A stretch of DNA of 64,000 nucleotides from Larus michahellis (GCF_964199755.1 NC_133898.1:130012224-130076223); one strand, 5' to 3'. Positions 12,491 to 27,480 are shown, counted from the stretch's first letter. Numbers and translations: made by a program. The notes: generated from the letters alone by a model not told the origin.

Positions 12491-15400
12491 GTATAGCATT
12501 AGTTCCACAACACAGAAGACAAAGACTTCATGCTATGACAGAGAACAGGCGTGGATGCTGTGAAAACCCAGGAGTGTAAGCTTTTGCAGACAGAAGGCTG
12601 CAAGAGAAAAAACACACTAAATGAATTCAGGAAGTTCTATTTGCTTGTCCCTTGGCAGCCAGTCTGCTGTCAAACTTGTCTCACAAAATTCTCTTACTAG
12701 CCAAAACACCTGGTTTCATATATGAGAATACAACGCCAGAGTCAGTCATCGTAATAAATAAACTTACTGCTTGAGCTATGAACATCAGACAGTGTTCTCC
12801 AACAATGAATTACCATTCAAAAACTCTCGTGTCTTACCTGTCTACATTAGGATCAACATCTCCTTGGACATAGGTTAAATGACTCAATTTTGCTCCTGTG
12901 AAAGCCCATAATGGATCTCACCTAAACACTTCAGGGAATGAACTTGCAATATCCACTAGAACTGTTACTTTGTCACGTACTATTATGTAAAAAAAAAAAA
13001 CACAAAAAAACCAGTTGTGCCAAATGATTTCACAGATGCGTTTGGCTACATATTGAAACTTTTCTTGACTCTGCCCAATATTTATTGTCCAAATTGAAAA
13101 TCAAAAGGAATACTCAGGTAATACAATAATGCATCTCTAAGAATGGCAGAGTCATTTTATTTGGTGTATGTGGCTTGGAAAGAAGCAGAGCATGGCACTG
13201 ATCCAATACAACTACGTCCATAAATAATATGACGCAAACTGAAGTAAGAACATAATCTGTTGGATTAATGCTATAAAAGTTATTCTGAATAGCAAACAAA
13301 ACCTATCTGTAAAATGAATGCTAATATTTTAACAGCTGCGTCTTAATCTAACATTACAAACCATCTGTTATATCTATATACCAGCAAAAACACAGATATA
13401 CACACACAGAGAGACATACACACACGTGTCAACAGTTGGATAGAAGATTTGCATCTTTGGGCCTCAAAATTAAGGGTATTTCACAGGGCAATATTTAAAG
13501 CATATTGTCTACTGGCTTGACAAGTATTTTTCTTTCCCTCATGCTTAATTTCCAGGAAGGCTACACTTTCAGTCTTTCAGTCTAGTATCCTAAGGTGTCT
13601 TTTGGCATAGTTAATTCTAAAAATTAGCAGGTTGTTTCACACAGATAAATAACGTGGGATGGTTTTCCTGGGTGTGTGGTCTACGCTCTACAAACCCTAC
13701 AGCCCTGCTGGCCCCTGTATATATTTACTAGAGAAGGATCCAACCCAAATCAAGATGCTCCGTCTCCAAATCTCAATTTAACAGCACCTTCCACTTACTC
13801 TACTACAAAGAAACAGTTACTATTTCTTTTCTCTCTCATATACCACTTACTGTTCAGACTATTTTGATTGTAAGGATTCTCAGGGGATTGTATTTGTTTT
13901 TGCGATTATTTTAGCCAATTTCTAATGCAAGAAAAGTAAAGCTGCAGTACTTAGTACTCTTGACATGCATTAATTGGGTAGATGTGGGCAGATGATGATA
14001 TAATCGCAGATTTTATCCAGGAAAACATGTATATTTACCTGGAAGTTTGCGTAAAAAACCAACAGCGTGTCTCAGTGTTACCAGGGGCTCCATGCAGAAC
14101 CATCCCGTACTGTTGCTGTTACTACAAGCAAGTACAATAAAGCCATTACGAAATAAAAGACGACCCGGCTAGTTAATCTCAGGATCAACTTTCTATATTT
14201 TGGTATTAGGTGTGAAATTCTTCCCATGCGCTATCTGTATAGCATGTGCAGCTGGACACAAACAACAGGAAAATGAGGGGGCTTTGGGGGAAGTTTTTAG
14301 TCTTTGGGAAGAGATTTTTCTTTCATTATTATAATTTTACAGTGAGTCTATACATTCTGACCAAACATTGACTCCATCTACTAGGACGGCTTTTTTAACT
14401 TTTAAAATAGATTACCATCCCAATATATATTTCTTTTACCTAATTACAGAATTACAAGAGGGTCATTAATCGGGCCTCTCTCCTTAATAGAGAAGCTAAG
14501 ACTGAGAAAAATCTCAATTTACTCCAACATATTAAATGAAAATTCATTTCTGCTCGAAATAGAAGCTTTAAGATAATTAGTTGGTGACTTTAATTTTAAT
14601 AATGAACCATTTTTAAAAAACGCGTCCAAACATAGCAGCTGTAAATTAAAATTTAAGATTCATCAGGGGATACTATCCCTCCCATTCAGTGCCAAGTTAA
14701 TGAGGTCACACATGAACTCTACAGGGGAGGATAGGGAAAGAGAATTAAAAAAAAAAACAACTGCACTTGTACACTTTTGCACTGGACAGAAAGCCGTTAT
14801 CTCCCTCACAAGTGTCTGAATGACCAATTCCGAAAGCTTCACCAAAACTATCACATTAAGAATAAAACCAAGCTCCCCAAAGTTGATTTTTCTTCCCTAC
14901 AGTTAATAATTTACCAGATAAATATTTGACAGGAATTCCCACAGTGCCTCCGCTTATTTGTTTCTGCGGCACCCTAAAAGCGTGCTTGCTTCTCTTAAAA
15001 GAGATTAAATAATATTTTGCCCTCAAAGGTCCAGAAGTTTCTCCCTGTTGCGGACAGAAGTTTGTGCCTACCTCTCTTCTGTATCACTAACATGGTTTGG
15101 GGAAAAATTGCTCCCACAGTGTATCCTGTGTGTCTTTGAAACACTCTAGACAAGTAGGACAAGACCCAACACAATAACGGGATTAACGAGACAGTGAGAG
15201 GAGAGAAGGGACATGGATGGAAGGAAACAAGGGGAGACAAAAAGATTACGCAACTACTCTGTGAGGCCCCTACGCAGGATGATAGACCCAAATTCTTTTC
15301 CAGTTAAACAGAATAAAGAGAAGCAAATATCTATGGGTGCAGTGGAAGAAGTACCTCTTCAAAAACATATCTCAAACAGTAAGTGACACTCACAAGCACT

Positions 15401-18400
15401 GTAAATGTACTCCGTGTGTCAGGTTCCGTATGGAACACACTGCAGGGGTGTCCGCAACGGGGGAACCGACAGAGAATGCAATCAGTGGGATCAAGCTATA
15501 AAAGAGCAGGTCAGATAAATAGGAAAGACTGCATTGAATTGCTTGGAGATGTAAGCATTTGAGGATGATGCAAGAGACGACAGGGGGTAAGTGTTTTTCC
15601 CATTGATTGCCTCTATGAATAATTCCCCAACGCTGCAAAATCCCTTTTATATATATCTGTGTCTAAAAGGATGGAAAATGCAATTGAGCAAAGACCAGGT
15701 GTGGGTCTATAAGGTAGGGGAGGTGAAAAGAGCTGGAAGCCTGCTGCGATAAGCCCCATTTGGTTAGCCACAGCAGGGCTCATCTGGCAGCCCACAGAAG
15801 ACCAGTCAGAGGGCGTTTCTGCTCTGAGGAACCATAGGAAGTTCATAGAGCAGAGCTAGCTTTCCAGCTCCCTTTGTCTCTTCAACCTCAAAAGCAGCAG
15901 GATGGGGACGGGATAGTGAAGAGGAGTGCATTTGTTAATGTTTCATGATGAGTTCTGCTCAATAGCTCTTTGCTGATTTCACTTGTACTTGGCTCCCACC
16001 TCATGGATGAGGACTAACGCCCAGAGATCACACCCGTGTCCTTTAATCCGTCACACTGGCTCCTCTCTGATGGGTACAACAGGTTATGTCAGAGGATTTG
16101 GCTACCACAGTAAGAAAACCGCAAGCCGTGGATCTTTTACAGTCCTGGCTTCAATTCAACGCCCCTTTCTTGAGTCCCCTCCGTGACCCTGGCTACGAAT
16201 AGCAACTACTACAAAGTGGGAGGGGAACCGAAGCCTAAATTTTTAAAGCCTGGAAACTTACTATTTCCAGACAAAAGCAACTGCCTCCCGTTGTGTCAGA
16301 AAAAAGTAACTGACGGATTTGAAGAATTATGTTGCCTTTTTGTGATGCCACTTAATTAAGGTTATTCTGAGTAACAGGAATAATTTGCCCGCAGTTGCGA
16401 AGTAAGACTAAGGAAAATGTCCGTGTACTCTTCAGGGTCTGAGAGTTTTCAGTATTTTAGCCACAGGATTTTGTAAAAGTGCAGCTGGAGGACAAATTTT
16501 CTAATCAAACCATTTAAATGGTATTTCTTCTACATGAGGTAAAGATGATTTTTCTGTAAGAACTAGAAAGACTATTTGTCATTCAAAAAGCTACAGAGGA
16601 AAATCAGAAGACAAAGTAACTTCACTGTTCTTTAACAAATTTGTATCAAACTTTAATTAACACATCTGTTAAATATGCAGATAAAATGCCCCAAAAGGCA
16701 CTTATTATGACACACATTTTTATTTTCTTGATTTTTTTATTATTGACTGAAATCAAAACTGAAATCCAAGGTCAAACTTTGCTACCATATTCTTCTCTGC
16801 ACTTACATTTCCATATTGCACCTGCCCAGATAAGACCGTGATACTAAAAATGTATAATAAGAAACCAGAAGGAATACTCATGAGCAGGGATTCAACTAAT
16901 GGGTCTGCTAATTCCGAATGGCATATATTCATCCACTCCTCAAAAAAAGAAAAAAAAAAAAAAAAAAAGAGGTGTACAGATGTTAGATAATTGACAGTAC
17001 AGCTGAATCATTACGAAGGGAAAAAAATGTAACACATGTAAGTTTTCAGAGAAAAATATTAAAAACATGAATGGTGCTTTTGGACACGTGAGGGGAAAAA
17101 AGCTAAATGAATGGCTGACTAGAATTCTCTCATTGAATTTTAAAAGAAAGATGTTTCTCCTTGCTCAGTGCCACAAACGTGACAACTTTTGTTCTATAAA
17201 TCAAGAAACAGGGAATATAAACAAGTTTACAAATTGAAAGCAACTTTTAAAAGATAAATTTCAGGTTTCTACAACACACAAAGATGAACTACAAGGAGCG
17301 TTCCTTCCTTGTTCAAATTCAAATTAATCAGCCCTTTGTGCTTCTGTTCTCTCCTCTCCTCTTTTCAAATTTCCTTCCTCGTTTCCATGGGAACCCCCTG
17401 GCTGACAAACCTCCGAGCAGAGCAAGAGGCCAGGCTTAGCAAGGGGTGTGAAAAGGGGAGAGAGTCAAAGGGCAGAATTTGGCTCGGGGAGAATCAAGAT
17501 GCCAACCTTTGTCACCCCACAAAACGGGGGGGTAACCATAGGAACTAACTCTGCGGGACAGGGGCGGGGAGAAGGAGCATCATGGCCAAATCCACAACAT
17601 GGGAAGCAAAATGGGAAAGGCGGCGTTAAAAACGCAACGCTAGAACCCACAGTGAAAAAATAAGTAATACAAATAAAAAAAAAAAAAACAAACAAAAACC
17701 CAACACAACTTTTAAGGACCAAGTAGCCAACTCAGTGCTTGTTTTAATATAATAGCATCAACTGAATTTCTATCAGACTACAGAGAAACGGGGCAGATCT
17801 GATTCTCAAATCCGGCACAAGTATTTAATATTCTCCTGAAAATATGCTGAATGCTCCCCTTCGATTTGGATGGGCTCTGAAGATGTTTTCTAAATGCCTC
17901 ACAGATACCTAGAAACAACACAGCTTCAGGAAGATTGCTATTGAGCTATGGCTTCCACCATGCAGAGCCACTATACACTAACAGTTCTGCAAAATATGAA
18001 AGATAGCCTAGACATTATTGTTACTGCAACAGCAATCTGACAGAGCAGATTTACATACAGTATATTAACACGGCATCGCATTTGTATACTACATAAAAAT
18101 ATAGATATGGCATGCTTTTATTCTTGTACCTTGTAAAAGAGACAGCAGGAGGATGAGGCATGGAACAGCTCTGTAAAATCGCAAATGGTACATAAAGGAA
18201 AATTATGGTGCAATTGTTCACCGTATCCTCAGCACAAAAAGTAGGGAACATAAAACCAGCAGGTGGTTCATTTGAAAAGAAAAGGAAAAAAAAAAGAGAA
18301 AAAACCAACACAAGCAAATTCTTCACACAACACATTTAACTTGCGTAACTCCTTACCACTGATTTGTGTGGATGCTAAAAGAATGTATGAGTTCAGGAAG

Positions 18401-21400
18401 AAAACTGATAAATTTGTAGAACAATACATCAAAATACTAATGCAAGACATTGTTTCCAAGCCACAAATTGCTGAACAGAGAAGAGCAGCCAGGGTAGATG
18501 CATGTTACATACCTGACCTGCTCCATACACCACCCATGGTGGGCCACCGTCGGGTGACCAGGCTAAACAGATCTCTGCTCTGACTTCGTATCACTTAGGT
18601 TCTTACATTTATCTACCTCCTCCCCAATTTCATTTCTACTAATCTGTCTCTCACACCAAGTATATTCTTTAAAGGCGTATTTTATAAAAATGTCATTGTT
18701 TTGCAGGTACAAAGTGTTGCAAGACTGAATAATGAACTCAGTTCAAGAGCATTGGGTTCCTCAGCCATTAGGGATAGTTTGTAGCCCACAGGCTGCTTAC
18801 CTCAGTACCAGTTTGGAGCTATATGTAGGACAAACACTGGCTCAGTTTCCTTCAGAAAAATCACAAAACCCTCATGCATTTACATCTCTTAATGACCAGG
18901 ATACAAAATGGGGAGTAAGGTGGCAGTGCACAAGTGAGGCACGTGTGAATTTAAGATGATTTGTCCTTTGAATGTTAAAAACATGCTTTGGTGAATTATT
19001 CTTCTTCTCATACCACAGAACACAAAAGCTTCACAGCCACACAGGAATATTCCATTGATACAAAAGTGATTCAAATCCATAAAAAACATCCTCACTTTCT
19101 CTGAAATCACCACAAATGCCTCCCAAGACAAAGAAGAAAACTACAGCCCTACAAGCAAGACAAACGGTAAAATTTATGACAACTGCTCCTTGGTACTTAA
19201 GTTGTTATTGCATACTTATTCTCATCTTGTCAGTCTGCTATGGCTTTCTTTTTGAATCCGATTATCCTACACTTGAAACCATCATCACAGACTAGAGAAA
19301 GCAAGGAAGAAACCATCACTTCCAAGTGACCAGCAAACTAGAAAGCACATCCTAGCCAAGCCACACAACTTTTAAGTAGTCCGCTGTTATTTACATCACT
19401 GCCAACTTTTTGCACAAAAAACATGTTCGGAAAGAATGGTAAGTTGAAAGGACAGAAAACTAAAGAGCTTCCAACCTATTAAGCCAGCTTACAAGTTAGA
19501 ACTGGGATATCTAAATAATCTTTGTATCAGAAGAGCAAAAAGGGGGAAGAGAAAGGTCTTGCTACTAACTTGGACTACACAGAAGTGGTGACTTGATTCT
19601 ACAGTGGGCACGCTAAATCTCTGCCTTACGAGGGACAGAATCTAATGTGTGTATGTGCAGAATACAAGGCAGCTATTTCAGTAATAATATGGCAGAACTA
19701 TATCCTCTAAATTACACATACTACCAGATATAAGGTTAAGCCTAGTCACTGTAACAAATCCTAACCTGTACTACTACAGCATACAATATATGATATGAAC
19801 ATGGGTTTTGCCCCACAGTAGAAGCATCTAAGAGAAACTGCTGGCTGATTTTGATTAAGGTAGAAAAAAAAGCACAGAAAGATAGGAATGAATATCTGTA
19901 TGCTTGGGGTAGGCAAGAGGAATGGTAAATTATAAGGATTAATATTTCCATTAATTTCCATTAAAATTTCCAGCTTTCCACTCCAGAAGCAAAAATTCTT
20001 TTGCTTCTGAGTTTACGCTTGCAGATAAAAAGCTACAACTGACTATAAAGTACATTGTCACTTAACTATTCAAAATAAATTCATGTGTGTACCACCTTTC
20101 CTAATAATTCCTCTTTAAGCCTCCACCAGATGCTACAGAATTAGCCACAATGCAGAGCCATCTGCCTTCATGACCCTGAAAACAAGCCCACTGTGAATAG
20201 ATGTTGATTAAGATGTAGATCATTCACTTTAAACTGAATCATTACATAAAACTAATGTTTTTTTCATATGCTTGCAGTAAACTATTAAGGCTAAACTTCG
20301 TTTCCATATTTCCAGTCGAATCATCATTCAGATTTAATCTTTTATTCAAGAAAATATGAACATGGCGACAGAGTTCATCTTCAATGGGCAAGCAGTAGTT
20401 TATCGATTTAACAAAAAAACTCCAAACCCTACTTTTCTCCATTTCCTCTCTCACTACTAGTCTGCATTTTGGTACCTTGTTTCTCATTAACAAACATAAA
20501 AGACTAGAAAAACAGTATTTCTGAAATGATTCCCTGGAGAACGGCTGTTAGTCAGGCAAAAGAAAGTAAGGGTTTCTAACACCTGCTATCTAGTGCAACT
20601 ATTTGAGCACCTATGACCTACATGCAGAAGTTTTAACCTTGTGTTATTTGTATTCCTTTTGGAAAGAAGCATCTCTTTAGTACTTTATTCTTTCATGCTG
20701 CTCTGTGCAGCATAGCACTGTAATACCTTTATCTCGTTTCTTGAAGTGCAACGATATGGCCCCTGGAGGAAAAAAATCAGAGACTCACCATCGTGATTGC
20801 TCACATTAAGCAAGCATCTATTCCACTTTAAAATGCCAGTCAGAGTTTATATTCCCTTTGATTGTTGTATTAGGGTGAACCATGTGCTCAGGTATAATCT
20901 AGGTCCACAACTCCATCCAGTTTTCAATTCTGGCTCTGGGTACCTCCATATTGACATATACCTTCCTTATTTAAGCCTGTATCAATTTCAAAGCAGATAC
21001 ATACGGATAGCTCTATGCTATATCTGAACACAAATGATTATCTCACATGGCTGCTCTTCCTGTCTTATGAGTCTAAAGGCTTCAGTATTTATTAAATATT
21101 CAATATTCATTCAGATTATCTTGAAGTTCACTGGACCTCACTGTGAAAAGGATGGGATTGATGGTCCTAATATGAGACCATGTAAGGCTGTGTTCAAGAA
21201 ACAGCTTCCTCAGAAGCCTCGTTTTACAAAATTGTCAGATCATACCAATTTTTGTATGGATCTCCTTGGGGATGTAACCGCTCTAGTTCTTCCCAAATTG
21301 TTCTTACCCACTTAGGATTTCACCTTTGCACACTACTCATGCCCTTTACAGGTCAAGGGGAAACCACAAGCTGATGTGTTTCAAACAGACAAGCCCCAGG

Positions 21401-24400
21401 TACTCCTAAAGCCAGAATTCCTACGCAGTACATTATCATGCACTCCTTTACTCTGTCTGCACTCTGCAGAATCAGCTCTGCAATTCTAGCTTTGAGACAG
21501 TCCGTTTTAACAATAAAAAAATCTAACATCTTTATGTGGCTATTTCTAAAGTGAAAACTCAGAGTGGGAATAAGAGAATACAAAGTTAATGAAAGAGTAG
21601 GCTTTAATCAGCTGGTGCACAGTTTGCCTTCTTATGATCACGTACGGTTCCATTGTTCTGTAGGCATCATAATCTTACGCACTAAGGAGAAAATTAATCC
21701 TTACTGCAAATTAGTGTCTAAGATTAGAATGCTTACAAAACACCATCTGATTAAAACCTGCTTTTCCATTAGCTTTATATTCTTCTTTGAGTTTCAGATG
21801 CAGAAATGAATAATAGAGAAAGCCAAGGAAAACTGCTGAGATTTAGGAGGGTATAGTGCACGGGCAAGGCAAAAGAAGATGGGGGGTAGAGGGGGATAAA
21901 GATGGAATTAATGGGGGAACAAGTTAAGGATCTTCCACCCTACATTCTCCCCATCCTTGCTGCTCAAAACCAAAGAAAGATGCTTCCCACTTGTATCCCA
22001 AAATTATCACTCAGAAATAGAAGAGGGATGGGGCAGTACTACCTCCCAGCTCCAGGGAAGGGAGGAATCACCATCACATAAACCAAGATCAGTGAATTTC
22101 TCACCCTTATGAAAATCAAGAACTGAAAGACAATGTACCATATGGAGTCCAAATACTGATTATTTGAAATTTGTAGTAACATATGCCCAACAGAAAAGCT
22201 ATTTGAGAAACACCACTAAAATAAGCCACTTGATACTTAACCTACCTGTATTGAAAAATGCCTAACTCTTATCCCAGATGCTAAGACCAGGCTGGGAATA
22301 AGTACAGCTATGTCTTCTATTGATGCCATTTTTAAGCATACTCTGTCTCTTTTCCAGTTAAAAAACACCAAAAAATGAACAAAGACTCCAAAGATCATTG
22401 CTGGGAGAAGAAAAAAAATACATATCGCCACAAAAAAGTAACTGTGCTATATAGTTAGGAAGGGTATGCAATCATGCAGCACGCACTCTGCTCTGCGGCA
22501 AGTCAATGGCTTCATCCTCTGCAAGAATCAGTACAAGCAAGAAACCACTAAATTCGAAATAGGATAAGAAAAATCAGGTGTCTTCACATCTATAGTTGCA
22601 TATTCTGCGACAAAGGCCATTAACTATTCACCAGCTCTGCTTCTAAATATTCAAAACTCCATGACTGGGTAGTTTATTTATATTAATCCCATGATTACCA
22701 GCTGGTGAGCCCTGCCACGCTGGTGGAGTAGGAGCATATGAGTCAACATTACTCCTCTCCCCTTCCAGCTACCTCCCTCACCCTGCAAAAAAATCAATTG
22801 CAGGATAACATTATTTCTCTATTCCCCCCTTTGCATCTCCCACCTACGCAGTAGCCAACTTAGCTATGGTACATCCCTAAGACCCTACCACTGCTCTTTT
22901 TTGATATGCAAAACGGGAATGGAAGTTGTGAGGGAGTGCAAAGGAATAGCATGTTATCTCCCCTGCCCATATGGTGACTGTATCATCTCATTGCTGGAGC
23001 GTTTGACCTCTGGTATAATCCCAAAAGACAGCGCTTCTCCGTCCACCCAGAGGGACCCATTTAGCCCTCAACTATGTCTGGTTCCTGTCCTTTAAAGCCT
23101 CTTTGATCCCTAGCATCATTTGTGAGGTCCTATAAAATCAGGTTAAGAAGGAGGAAGTGCTGGCAGTATATTTAACTGCAACAAGGCTGGCAATCATCAT
23201 ATTAAACCACTTCTCTTCATCGGTGACAAAAGCTTTAATAGCACACTCCCAGGCTACAGCAGGCTACCAAGTTACATGTTCTCTGATAAAAATGTTTGTC
23301 TAAAAAAATTGCATTAAGGCAGATAAAAAATACTGCTTGCTAATCATATGCATAAGCAAATCCTTCAAGGCCAAAGGAATATAAAGTGAAAAAGAGACAG
23401 AAGATAATTCTTCACATTGTAGCAATAATAATCCAAAAGATGGGTAAATAAGGTCAGATCCCTCAGGGGGACGGGGGTAATTTAACTTCTCCGTTGTCAT
23501 TGCCTCATTCAGCACACGATCCCTGTAACACAGCAGAACTGTGGCAGCAGTACACTGCAACATCATCTCAATGTCACGCTATCATCACAAAACATATTTA
23601 GAGGGGAGTTTTAACAGCATAGCTGAGACAGACTATGCTAGATGGCGATTGTAATAAAACAACCTGTTAGCAGATTATAGAAAATGTTAAAAATACCTTA
23701 CTGCATGCTTTACAGGAGAGCCTGGAGCAGATACAAGGCATGACCCCAGAGAGAGAAGAACCATGAGCCTGGCGGTGTGACACGGGCAGCAGCTGTGCAG
23801 GACTGCGGGACAGGATGGCTCTCGGTTCCCTCCCACCTGGCCTGGGAGGGGGCTCTGGAAAATATTCGCCCTTTACACCTACCATCTCATATCTCCATAC
23901 TCTATCATGATGAGTCTGTTACTCTATATTAATCAGCACTTCTCCTTTTAAAAAGAAGCAGATGTAAAATGATTCTCATTTTAGTCTCGGCTATAGCCAA
24001 GTGGATGTTAACAGACATCGGACTACTGCAACTGGTGTTTGTCCCCTATCAAAAGGAGTAAGTTTCTTAGAGATACTCGGGGATAAAATAATGCTCCAGG
24101 CCCTTGAATGCAGAGAGCACTCCCTTCAACCTTCCTGGATTAAAGCAGGCCTTGCTGATGTAGCACAGCAGAAAGCTTAAGGCATTATCTTTCCTAGGAG
24201 TAAATAAAGGCATAGGAACCGATTACGGTACGGACTGATACACCAAGAGGGGCTCCTCATGTAATATTCTGTTTTTCTTTGTTTAATCAAGATGGTTAAT
24301 ACCAATATTGCTGCAATATAAGAAGACAACACTGATGGCATGACTTATTAGCCTTTACTATAATTATGAAGGAATCATATTGGCATAAAGTCTGAAAAAG

Positions 24401-25600
24401 GCAATTTACTGATTTTTTGAGTTTTCAAGAAATAATGATAAATAATTTTTTAAACAGTTCCTTCAATGAAGCAATCAATGGTATGGGAAGGGAAGTACAC
24501 TGAATTTATCGATGGTAAGACAACAGCTGTAGTAGTTCTCTTTTTTGCTTCACATTCACTCTATCTTGTATTGCATTTTCAGTACAAGCAAGCTGAATTT
24601 TTCCTATGGGTTTTATTAGGAACTGTTGTGAGAAAGCGGTACTGAAAAAGTGAGAATTATAAGGCCTTCCTCCTGCAATACACAAGATGAATCACACTGA
24701 TTCTGCTGCTCTATTATTTTATGCTCACAGCAATTAGGGAGGGCTTGGAGATGAGAGATGTTTACCAGAAAATGACACAATGCAACTTTTAATAGACTTC
24801 ATTCAGTTCAGAATTTGAGTGCGCCATCCATTTGACTGCAACATTAAATAATGTCTAAAAAGCCAAACAATAAGAACTTCCACATTGCTAAGTACAGATT
24901 TAAGGGGCAATCTAGGCTAACACATGGAGTGGAAATATACTTATGCAAACCTGTGGCTTTTCATTCCTTTTTTCTTGTTCAACCCCCTAAAAACTTCTGC
25001 AATGGAGGCACAGGCCCCTGCATAGTGAATTTATGCTTGATAATAGCCTTGTTTCCTTGCACAGCCTTCACCATTTTTCATGAAGCATTCAGAAGTAGCC
25101 CATAGTCCATCCCCAAACCGAAACCACTGGCCTGTGTGCTAATTATATTGGCAGAAGGGAGTACTATACATACACCCACAACTCCAACGCACCCACGCTA
25201 AGTTGAAGAATGGCTTTGGCATCAAGCTACTGTATGAATTGCAGCAACACAGTGTTTCATGCAAGCTAATTTATGCTATTAAGTTGAGCTTTATACCACA
25301 GAGTGCAGAGAAGTAACATTTGCTTCTCAACTGGTTTTCTCTCTCCGTAGCAGAAAGCTATTTTATGAAGATAAGAGCAATTACACCAGTTATTCTGGCT
25401 CAGACTGAGAGTCAACATAATTATGGCTCTGCTTCCAACAGTGGCCATAAACACTTTCAGTGAAAGTGGTATTTTTGATAGTTCTCCGAAATCATTGGTT
25501 TAACATGCAACAAAAGCCAGACAAATGAACATAATGTTGGCCATTACTAGAAAGCTGTTAGCGACGAAAAGCATGATTTTATTCATAAATAAATCTCTAG
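12491..25600. other. Long intronic stretch free of recognisable CR1
   Basis: About 13 kb of AT-rich FZD3 intron. Simple repeats are visible: a CA-rich stretch at 13391-13427, an A tract at 16942-16970, and A-rich runs near 12990-13005, 17677-17690 and 18283-18305. No coding exon, young LINE or RNA gene is recognisable. Small reading frames here lack known motifs. Confidence 0.5.
16942..16970. repeat. Poly(A) tract
   Basis: A homopolymer of about 29 nt with one interrupting G near its left end and another at the right. No SINE body is recognisable next to it. Confidence 0.8.
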
Positions 25601-25602
25601 CG

Positions 25603-25945
25603 TGCCCACATCTGGAGTGGTGTGCCATTCTCATCTCCACACCTCAGCAAGGACAAGGCTAGAAAAAGGGACAGAGAAAGGTAACTAAAATTATTACAGG
25701 AACAAAGCAGCTGAATTGCAAGGAGCAAGCCCAAACAGCTGGAACACTTCGGTTTGGAGCAGAAAAGCCTGGGGGACAAAACTGAGGGTTCCAAAATCAC
25801 AAGTGTAACAGAGGATTTAACTGCAGCACAATATTGCACAATACTGCAACAAAAGGGCATTAAATGAACCTAGCAGGAAACTAGTATAAAACAGGTAAGA
25901 GAATAAGTACTTCTTCACGTAGTGTCTAGTGAACTGGTTAACAGT
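25603..25945 (+). mobile_element. Ancient CR1/L3-like LINE fragment, plus strand
   Basis: The sequence reads like a decayed LINE ORF2 C-terminus. One frame gives RPHLEWCAILIST, resembling the RPHLEYCVQxWxP motif of CR1/L3 ORF2. It is followed by GGTAACTAAAATTATTACAGG and later TTCTTCACGTAGTGTCTAGTG, in the usual order for ancient amniote CR1. Divergence is high and the reading frame is broken. Confidence 0.5.
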
Positions 25946-26239
25946 ACTGTATTCATAAAATAATTTAGCGCAATTAATTGATAACAGATACATTAAATGA
26001 TACTAAAGGGAACAGGCAGGGAGGTACCCTCCAACATCCATAATTTGGGGACTGTGGATACTGGGGAAGCAGCAGCCCGCAGACAAGAGGCCAGGCTTGC
26101 ATCCCTTCCCTAAATAGTATATCCTCCTGCCATTCGCAGATACAGAACACTTGGCAAAAAAGACCATTAGCAGGGTATTTCTTACATTCCCTAAATACTC
26201 TCCCAGCCTGTCACAATTTTCTGACGAGGGGAAGAGACT

Positions 26240-27480
26240 GAAGTGGGTTTTTTCTACCTAGTCACCCTCATTGGCATTATCTTCCAAGTTCTGGTCCAGT
26301 CTCCTCAAATTTTTTGCATCCACAGCACTGTCTAAGAGTTTCACAGCTCTACTGCCAGCTGTTTGAAGAACTGCCTCTTCCTCTTTGTTCTGACTTGGCT
26401 TCTAGCAACTTCATTTGATGGAGCTTAGCTCCTGCGCTGGAAGAGTCAGTGTACAGTCAATCCCTATAGCCCTGTGCACGTCACTTATGATGGCAGTTGT
26501 TCTTCGTGGGTTTGTTGTTGTTGTTTTTTTTCTATTTTAAACATAGGCTAAAGCACCCTGCCATAGTCTAGCACTCCTCATATGGGATACGTTCCATAAG
26601 CCTGTGCTCAGTCTGTTCTTCCTCTGGACCTCTATTCAGTTCAAACACATTTTTTGAGATGGCTCGAAATTTCACACAACACTCCAGCTAATTGTGAGCC
26701 AGAGGATTATATACCACCACTGTAATCTCTGGTCTTTATTCCTTTCCTAATTATTCCATGTCTGATTTGCCTTTTGGCTTTCTTACTGCTCAGTCAAGCT
26801 CTCAGCTGACACTTCAACAGAACAAACCACCATAAATCCAACGAAATAAGCTGACCACCACCACTGATATGAAGAATAGTATCCCCCACAATGCATACAT
26901 ATTTATCACTTTGAATTTCCTCAACAATTTTATGGCTCAATGTATCTCAAACAATATCAAGGTCTTTAAAATTCTTCATTCTGATTTGACCTTAGCTCTA
27001 AGTTACTCCCAACAGTATCATAGAATCTTCATGGTTGGAAATGACCTTTGAGATCATCAAGTCCAACCATACACACACAAAAAAAACCCCAAACCCCTAC
27101 AGTCTCTGCCACTAGAATAGTGGCAATAGGCTTTCTCATCTTACTGCTAGTCTTCTCTTCTAGATCATTTAAGAAAATAACTAACTGCAGAGATCCCAAA
27201 AGACTTTCACTGATAAACTAATTCTACTCCAAGAGGTGGCCATCTACTTCTGCAACCACCCAACAAAACCAAAAGCCACTATCTCCACACCTCTGCCAGT
27301 CAAGTCTCAGGAGTCTTCAGTCCAGTTGGTTTCATTGATTCCTTTAATATCCTAAATTCCACCTTTCAAAGATGAAATACACAGTTTGTACACACCTAGT
27401 TGTTCACACTGTTATCCTATTAAACTTGCTTACTTGCTTGGGCTTCATTTTTCCTCCTTACAGTTAGATCTTCAAAGGTC
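26240..27480 (-). mobile_element. Ancient CR1/L3-like LINE, minus strand, interrupted
   Basis: The plus strand shows the order expected for a reverse-complemented ancient CR1: a CAACTTCATTTGATGGAGCTTA block, TCACACAACACTCCAGCTAA (the antisense of the 'CxQFWAPQ' region), TAATTATTCCATGTCTGA, then after the young insertion TCTAGATCATTTAAGAAAAT and GAGATCCCAAAAGACTTTCA. It is strongly diverged, so its ends are approximate. A young CR1 at 27016-27119 interrupts it. Confidence 0.5.
27016..27119 (-). mobile_element. Young CR1 3' fragment, minus strand
   Basis: Reverse-complemented tail ATCATAGAATCTTCATGG, then GGTTGGAAATGACCTTTGAG, AAGTCCAACCATACACACAC, an A-rich stretch and CTACAGTCTCTGCCACTAGA. 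It is almost identical to the 3' end of the 2.7-kb element at 48.6-51.3 kb and therefore the same subfamily. Confidence 0.92.
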
